Of a stretch of DNA of 45,041 bases, positions 40,609 through 45,041 are shown piece by piece. Numbering within the stretch: the first letter of the stretch is position 1; every line of letters begins with the position of its first letter. Source of the DNA: an uncultured Kiritimatiellota bacterium (GTDB lineage: Bacteria; Verrucomicrobiota; Kiritimatiellia; RFP12; UBA1067). The position numbers and the translations under genes are program-made. Below the pieces are notes generated by a model. The model ran no database searches and was not told the DNA's origin. It worked only from the letters and a program-made list of their open reading frames with translations. The stretch lies in the NCBI GenBank assembly GCA_934635045.1, contig CAKTZA010000027.1, positions 1 through 45,041 of the forward strand. The letters run 5' to 3'.

Positions 40609-43068
40609 ATGGCTACGAAGAAGAAAGACCGCCGCGTCGAGATGTCCGTCGAGGGACTGAAGGAAGACTACGCCTGGCACCTGCGCTACACGCTCGCGAA
40701 GGGCGACACCCACGCGACGCCGCGCGACCGCTACACCGCGTTCGCGACCGCCGTCCGCGACCGCATCGTCGAGCGCTGGATCTCGACGCAGGAGGAATAC
40801 GGCCGCCAGAACACGAAGCGCGTCTACTACATGTCGCTGGAGTTCCTGATCGGGCGCCTCCTCGGCAACAACGTCATCAACCTCAAGGCCGACCAGCTCT
40901 GCCGCGACGCCCTGAAGGACTACGGCATCAACTGGAACGACCTGCGCGACTACGAGACCGACGCGGGCCTCGGCAACGGCGGCCTCGGGCGCCTCGCCGC
41001 ATGCTACCTCGACTCGATGTCGACGCTCGACCTCGCGGGCATGGGCTACGGCCTGCGCTACGACTACGGCATCTTCCGCCAGCGCATCGTGAACGGCTGC
41101 CAGGTCGAGGAGCCCGACCACTGGCTGAAGGACGGCTACCCGTGGGAGATGGCGCGTCCCGAATACGCGCAGCACGTCCACTTCGGCGGCCATGTCGAGT
41201 GCCGCACCATCGGCGGCCGCCAGACCTGGCACTGGGTGCCGGGCGAGACGGTGCAGGGCGTCCCCTACGACCTGCCGGTCGTCGGCTACTGCAACGCCGT
41301 GAACTCCCTGCGCCTCTGGTCGGCGAAGGCGGTCGACGACTTCGCGCTGGACGACTTCAACAAGGGCGACTACGTCAAGTCCGTCGAGACGAAGGTGCTC
41401 GCCGAGAACCTGACGAAGGTGCTCTACCCGAACGACAACACGTCCGCCGGCAAGGAGCTGCGCCTCCGCCAGCAGTACTTCTTCGTGAGCTGCTCGCTGC
41501 AGGACATCCTGCGCCGCTACCGCCGCCTCAACAAGACGTGGGACACGCTGCCGGACAAGGTGTTCATCCACCTCAACGACACGCACCCGACGCTCGTCAT
41601 CCCCGAGCTGATGCGCATCCTCATCGACCTGGAGGGGCTGGACTGGGACAAGGCGTGGGACCTCACGCGCCGCGCGACGGGCTACACGAACCACACGATC
41701 CTTCAGGAGGCGCTGGAGAAGTGGCCGGTGCCGATGATGGAGCGCCTGCTGCCGCGCCACCTGCAGATCATCTACGAGATCAACGGGCGCTTCCTCCAGC
41801 AGGTGAGTTCGCTCTATCCGGGCGACATCCAGAAGCTCCAGCGCATGTCCCTCATCGACGAGGGCGGCTCGCGCTACGTGCGCATGGCGAACCTCTGCCT
41901 CGTCGGCACGTCGTCGGTGAACGGCGTCGCCGAGCTGCACACGAAGATCCTGAAGAAGAGCCTGTTCAAGGACTTCTACGAGCTCTGGCCGGAGAAGTTC
42001 CACAACGTGACGAACGGCATCACGCCGCGCCGCTGGCTCCTGAAGGCGAACCCCATGCTCGCGCAGCTCATCACCGAGGCGATCGGCGACCGCTGGATCA
42101 CGCACCTCGACGACCTGAAGGGCCTCGAGAAGTTCACGGGCGACGCGGCCTTCCTCGATGCGCTCGCGAAGATCAAGAAGTCCAACAAGGGCCAGCTCGC
42201 GGCGTGGACGCAGAAGACGCTCGGCATCGAGCTGAACCCCGACGCGATCTTCGACGTGCAGGTGAAGCGCCTGCACGAGTACAAGCGCCAGCTCCTGCTC
42301 GCGCTCTACATCATCGTCATGTACAACCGGCTCCTCAACGACCCGACGTACGACCCGAAGCCGCGCCAGTTCATCTTCGCGGCGAAGGCGGCCCCCGGCT
42401 ACTACATGGCGAAGCTCATCATCCGCTTCATCCACGGCATCGCGGGCGTCGTCAACGCGAACCCGAAGACGCGCGACCGCCTGCGCGTCGCGTTCCTGCC
42501 CGACTACCGCGTCTCGCTCGCCGAGAAGATCATGCCGGCGGCGGAGGTCTCCGAGCAGATCTCGCTTGCGGGCATGGAGGCCTCGGGCACGGGCAACATG
42601 AAGTTCATGATGAACGGCGCGCTCACGCTCGGCACCTACGACGGCGCGAACGTCGAGATCAACCAGGAGGTCGGCGACGCGAACATGTTCCTCTTCGGCC
42701 TGCGCACGGAGGATGTCGCGAAGCTGCGCCCGACCTACGTCTCGCGCGACTACTACCGGAAGGATCCGGAGATCAAGCTCGCGCTCGACATGATCCGCGA
42801 GAACGTCTTCTCGCTCCTGGAGCCGGGGCTCTTCGAGCCGATCCTCCGCTCGCTCCTCGACTACAACGACTACTACATGCTCCTCGCGGACCTCAAGGAC
42901 TACTGCCGCGCGCAGGATCTCGTCGACAGGACGTACCGCGACGCGAAGAAGTGGAACCGGATGTCGCTCGTCAACATCGCGCGCTCCGGCCGCTTCTCGT
43001 CCGACCGCGCGGTGATGGAGTACGCGAAGGACATCTGGCACGTCGAACCCGTCAAGTTCGGGGCATAG
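40609..43068 (+). CDS. glgP: Glycogen/maltodextrin phosphorylase
   Basis: This is an 819-residue cytosolic PLP enzyme that releases glucose-1-phosphate from alpha-1,4-glucans. It has the full-length GT35 form: YYMSLEFLIGR near residue 66, DAGLGNGGLGRLAACYLDS near 119, and the PLP lysine K665 in GTGNMKFMMNG, followed by GTYDGANVEI. ATG 40609 is chosen because the frame before it lies inside the preceding gene and promoter. proS follows after 40 bases. Confidence 0.97.
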   Translation: MATKKKDRRVEMSVEGLKEDYAWHLRYTLAKGDTHATPRDRYTAFATAVRDRIVERWISTQEEYGRQNTKRVYYMSLEFLIGRLLGNNVINLKADQLCRDALKDYGINWNDLRDYETDAGLGNGGLGRLAACYLDSMSTLDLAGMGYGLRYDYGIFRQRIVNGCQVEEPDHWLKDGYPWEMARPEYAQHVHFGGHVECRTIGGRQTWHWVPGETVQGVPYDLPVVGYCNAVNSLRLWSAKAVDDFALDDFNKGDYVKSVETKVLAENLTKVLYPNDNTSAGKELRLRQQYFFVSCSLQDILRRYRRLNKTWDTLPDKVFIHLNDTHPTLVIPELMRILIDLEGLDWDKAWDLTRRATGYTNHTILQEALEKWPVPMMERLLPRHLQIIYEINGRFLQQVSSLYPGDIQKLQRMSLIDEGGSRYVRMANLCLVGTSSVNGVAELHTKILKKSLFKDFYELWPEKFHNVTNGITPRRWLLKANPMLAQLITEAIGDRWITHLDDLKGLEKFTGDAAFLDALAKIKKSNKGQLAAWTQKTLGIELNPDAIFDVQVKRLHEYKRQLLLALYIIVMYNRLLNDPTYDPKPRQFIFAAKAAPGYYMAKLIIRFIHGIAGVVNANPKTRDRLRVAFLPDYRVSLAEKIMPAAEVSEQISLAGMEASGTGNMKFMMNGALTLGTYDGANVEINQEVGDANMFLFGLRTEDVAKLRPTYVSRDYYRKDPEIKLALDMIRENVFSLLEPGLFEPILRSLLDYNDYYMLLADLKDYCRAQDLVDRTYRDAKKWNRMSLVNIARSGRFSSDRAVMEYAKDIWHVEPVKFGA

Positions 43069-43108
43069 AAATCCGACATGAGCTTCAACCCAGAAATCGT
43101 TTTACACC

Positions 43109-44830
43109 ATGAAATGGACTAAATCGCTCATCCAGACGCTCCGGGAAGACCCCGGCGACGCCGAAATCGACTCCCACAAGCTGATGGTTCGCGCCGGCCT
43201 CATGAAGAAGGTCGCGGGCGGCCTCTACTCCTACCTGCCGCTCGGCATGCGCGTCCTCAACAAGGTCACGCGGATCGTCCGCGAGGAGATGGATCGCGCG
43301 GGCGCGCTGGAGATCGTCATGCCGATCCTCCAGCCGGCCGAGCTCTGGAAGACCTCGGGCCGCTGGGAGGCGATGGGCCCCGGCATGTTCCGCCTGAAGG
43401 ATCGCGCGGCGCACGACTATGCGCTCTCGCCGACGGCGGAGGAGATTGTGACGGACGTCGTCAACGGCGTTGTCTCGTCCTACCGCCAGCTGCCCGTCAC
43501 GGTCTACCAGATCCAGTGGAAGTTCCGCGACGAGATCCGCCCGCGCTTCGGCCTCATGCGCTCGAAGGAGTTCCTGATGAAGGACGCCTACTCGTTCGAC
43601 ACCTCGCTGGAGGCGGCGGACGCGAGCTATTTGGCGATGTTCGAGGCGTACAAGCGCGTCTTCGCGCGTTGCGGTCTGAAGGCCTACCCGGTCGAGGCCG
43701 ACACGGGCGACATCGGCGGCAAGTTCTCGCACGAGTTCCACGTGCTCGCGGACGCGGGCGAGGACGGCATTGCGTTCTGCGACGGTTGCGGTTACGCGGC
43801 GAACCTGGAGAAGGCGGAGAGAGAGGTAAAAGGGAAGAAGGAAGAAGGAAAAAGTGAGGAGCCGTGTCCGCCGTGCACGCCGGCGCCGACGCCCGCGAAG
43901 TCAATCGAGGACATGGTGAAGTTCTTCGGCGTGCCCGCGACGAAGATGGTGAAGACGCTCGTCTACGTGGCGGACGGACAGCCCGTCCTCTTCTGCGTGC
44001 GCGGCGACCGCGAGCTGAACGAGGTGAAGGCGAAGCACCTCGTCGGCGCGAAGCGGTTCGAGCTCGCCGACTTCGAGACGGTGCAGAAGGTGACGGGCGC
44101 GCCGGTCGGCTACGCCGGCCCCGTCAAGCCGCCGGTGGACGTGCCGATCTACGCCGACCTCGACCTGAAGGGCGCGAAGGGCATGATCACGGGCGGCAAC
44201 CTGCCGGACGAGATGGATCTCAACAACGTCGACTTCGACCGCGACTGCAAGATCGCCGCCTACGCCGACCTTGTCGTCGTGCGGGACGGCGACATCTGCC
44301 CGCACTGCGGCAAGCCGATGGTCATCAAGCGCGGCATTGAGGTCGGGCACGTCTTCAAGCTCGGCACGAAGTACACGGACGCCTTCAAGGCGACGTTCAA
44401 GAATGCGGAGCTTCAGGACAAGGTCATGGTGATGGGCTGCTACGGCATCGGCGTCTCGCGCACGGTGCAGGCCGTCATCGAGCAGAGCCACGACGCGAAC
44501 GGCATCGTCTGGCCCGCGTCCGTCGCGCCGTACCAGGTCGTCATCGAGAACCTCGACCCCGACAAGGCCGAGGTCACGCAGGTCGCGGACGAGCTGGAGG
44601 CTGCGCTGGAGGCGAAGGGCGTGGACGTGATCGTCGACGACCGCGCGGAGCGTCCGGGCGTCAAGTTCAAGGACGCCGACCTGATTGGCTTCCCGGTGCG
44701 CGTCGTCGTCGGCGCGAAGGGCCTCGCGAATGGCGGGGTCGAGGTGAAGCGCCGCGACCAGGACAAGTCGCAGACGAAAGTCGTGCCCGTCGCCGAAGCC
44801 GCCGCCGCCGTCATCGCCGCGCTCGGCTGA
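43109..44830 (+). CDS. proS: Prolyl-tRNA synthetase (bacterial type, with editing domain)
   Basis: This 573-residue cytosolic enzyme charges tRNA-Pro. The class II core opens with SHKLMVRAGLMKKVAGGLYSYLPLG; SPTAEEIVTD and the motif 2 region KFRDEIRPRFGLMRSKEFLMKDAYSF follow. The YbaK-like editing domain spans about residues 265-400, and the anticodon domain closes the protein. Between CDGCGYAANLEKAE and the editing domain, a heptamer repeat adds VKGKKEEGKSEE (43819-43853), followed by CPPCTPAPTPA. A copy change of one unit would shift the frame of this essential gene. There is no strong Shine-Dalgarno before the ATG. Confidence 0.96.
   Translation: MKWTKSLIQTLREDPGDAEIDSHKLMVRAGLMKKVAGGLYSYLPLGMRVLNKVTRIVREEMDRAGALEIVMPILQPAELWKTSGRWEAMGPGMFRLKDRAAHDYALSPTAEEIVTDVVNGVVSSYRQLPVTVYQIQWKFRDEIRPRFGLMRSKEFLMKDAYSFDTSLEAADASYLAMFEAYKRVFARCGLKAYPVEADTGDIGGKFSHEFHVLADAGEDGIAFCDGCGYAANLEKAEREVKGKKEEGKSEEPCPPCTPAPTPAKSIEDMVKFFGVPATKMVKTLVYVADGQPVLFCVRGDRELNEVKAKHLVGAKRFELADFETVQKVTGAPVGYAGPVKPPVDVPIYADLDLKGAKGMITGGNLPDEMDLNNVDFDRDCKIAAYADLVVVRDGDICPHCGKPMVIKRGIEVGHVFKLGTKYTDAFKATFKNAELQDKVMVMGCYGIGVSRTVQAVIEQSHDANGIVWPASVAPYQVVIENLDPDKAEVTQVADELEAALEAKGVDVIVDDRAERPGVKFKDADLIGFPVRVVVGAKGLANGGVEVKRRDQDKSQTKVVPVAEAAAAVIAALG
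43819..43853 (+). repeat. Purine heptamer repeat inside proS
   Basis: Five units in register: GAGAGAG, GTAAAAG, GGAAGAA, GGAAGAA, GGAAAAA, ending at GTGAGGAG. Its reading register equals that of the copy in the M20 gene, so both encode GKKEEGKS. It is the third member of the family in this window. Confidence 0.85.
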
Positions 44831-44846
44831 GCGCGGCGATGCGCTC
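44829..44846 (+). terminator. Small hairpin at the proS stop
   Basis: GAGCGC and GCGCTC form a six-base stem around GGCGAT, overlapping the proS stop codon, and are followed by GACTTT. It is only a weak terminator candidate. Confidence 0.25.
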
Positions 44847-45041
44847 GACTTTGCGGAACTCCGCGAGGCCGCCGGTGACGAGACGCTGGGCACGACGGCG
44901 GAGAATCCCATGACGGACTACTGCGGACGGGACATTTCATCCGTCTGCTACCGGACCTTTGGCAGTGCGTGGAGTCATGGACTCACCATTTGGTACAATG
45001 ACAACAGGTATACTGAAAGTGCCAAGTACAAGACGGAGAAG
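44831..45041 (+). other. Unassigned open frame at the window edge
   Basis: After proS one + frame (codons starting at 44832) stays open to the edge and reads GDALDFAELREAAGDETLG, then MTDYCGRDISSVCYR and so on. The first half has the G/C-rich third positions of real genes here, but no ATG, GTG or TTG starts it before ATG 44910, and the upstream frame is blocked by a stop inside proS at 44745. The last 110 bases are less GC-rich. It could be a gene starting at 44910, a gene fragment, or an assembly junction. I recognise no family. Confidence 0.25.

Noticed and set aside
40363..43041. An 892-codon open frame on the minus strand
   Set aside because: It is antisense to glgP, with Val/Arg/Leu-rich composition and no domain; glgP is certain.

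Overview
The window is GC-rich, densely coding bacterial chromosome. It holds about 30 genes, nearly all on the + strand, with only one convincing - strand gene, and no gap longer than about 210 bases. I see no rRNA, tRNA, transposase, phage gene or CRISPR array. The mix of secreted glycosidase-like proteins, a giant beta-helix protein, LamG/ConA-type repeats, an OB-fold sensor kinase, and short tandem-repeat insertions inside genes suggests a polysaccharide-degrading member of the PVC group (Kiritimatiellota, Lentisphaerota or Verrucomicrobiota), possibly from a gut metagenome. That placement is inference from gene content only.

Layout. 1-2089: the tail of a deoC-like aldolase, purN, and a convergent XylR/AraC-type regulator. 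2216-4479: nagB and a GH20 hexosaminidase, divergent from that regulator and closed by a clear intrinsic terminator (amino-sugar use). 4597-8266: a short dcw cluster, mraZ-rsmH-ftsL-ftsI. 8318-12802: a lipoprotein of the esterase-like phytase type, dxs, pncC, and a fused thiamine pyrophosphokinase-HPPK gene. 12870-24162: a five-gene unit made of a secreted glycosidase-like protein, a 1413-residue beta-helix protein, a NarL-type response regulator, a HisKA_3 kinase with an OB-fold extracytoplasmic sensor, and a GH95-like glycosidase. 24290-27328: a pseudouridine synthase, a small secreted protein, and an M20 dipeptidase. 27488-33199: a protein with three ConA/LamG-like repeats and a GH123/DUF4091-like protein. 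33212-45041: lysS, corA, a second Dxs-like gene, an Fe-S aldo/keto reductase, a NapH-NapG-DUF1893 fusion, glycogen phosphorylase, proS, and an unassigned open frame at the edge.

Three threads run across the window. (1) Promoters are unusually easy to see: TGnTATAAT-like extended -10 elements recur, and in at least five cases the -10 lies only 6-8 bases before the ATG, so the mRNA should be leaderless. Twice the TAA of the upstream gene lies inside the next gene's -10 hexamer. (2) Purine-rich heptamer repeats (consensus near GGAAGAA) occur in one intergenic gap and, in the same reading register, inside proS and the M20 peptidase, where both encode GKKEEGKS. A different octamer repeat (CACGGAGG) lies in frame inside the thiamine pyrophosphokinase domain. 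(3) Two large secreted proteins end in related sequences, GAILIVR and GALLILR, which may be a C-terminal sorting or anchoring signal.

The best candidate for an undescribed system is the 12870-24162 unit, in which a two-component system with a putative carbohydrate- or surface-sensing OB-fold domain is built into an operon of secreted polysaccharide-acting proteins. Both ends of the window (about the first 75 and last 110 bases) differ in composition from the rest and may be assembly or recombination junctions.
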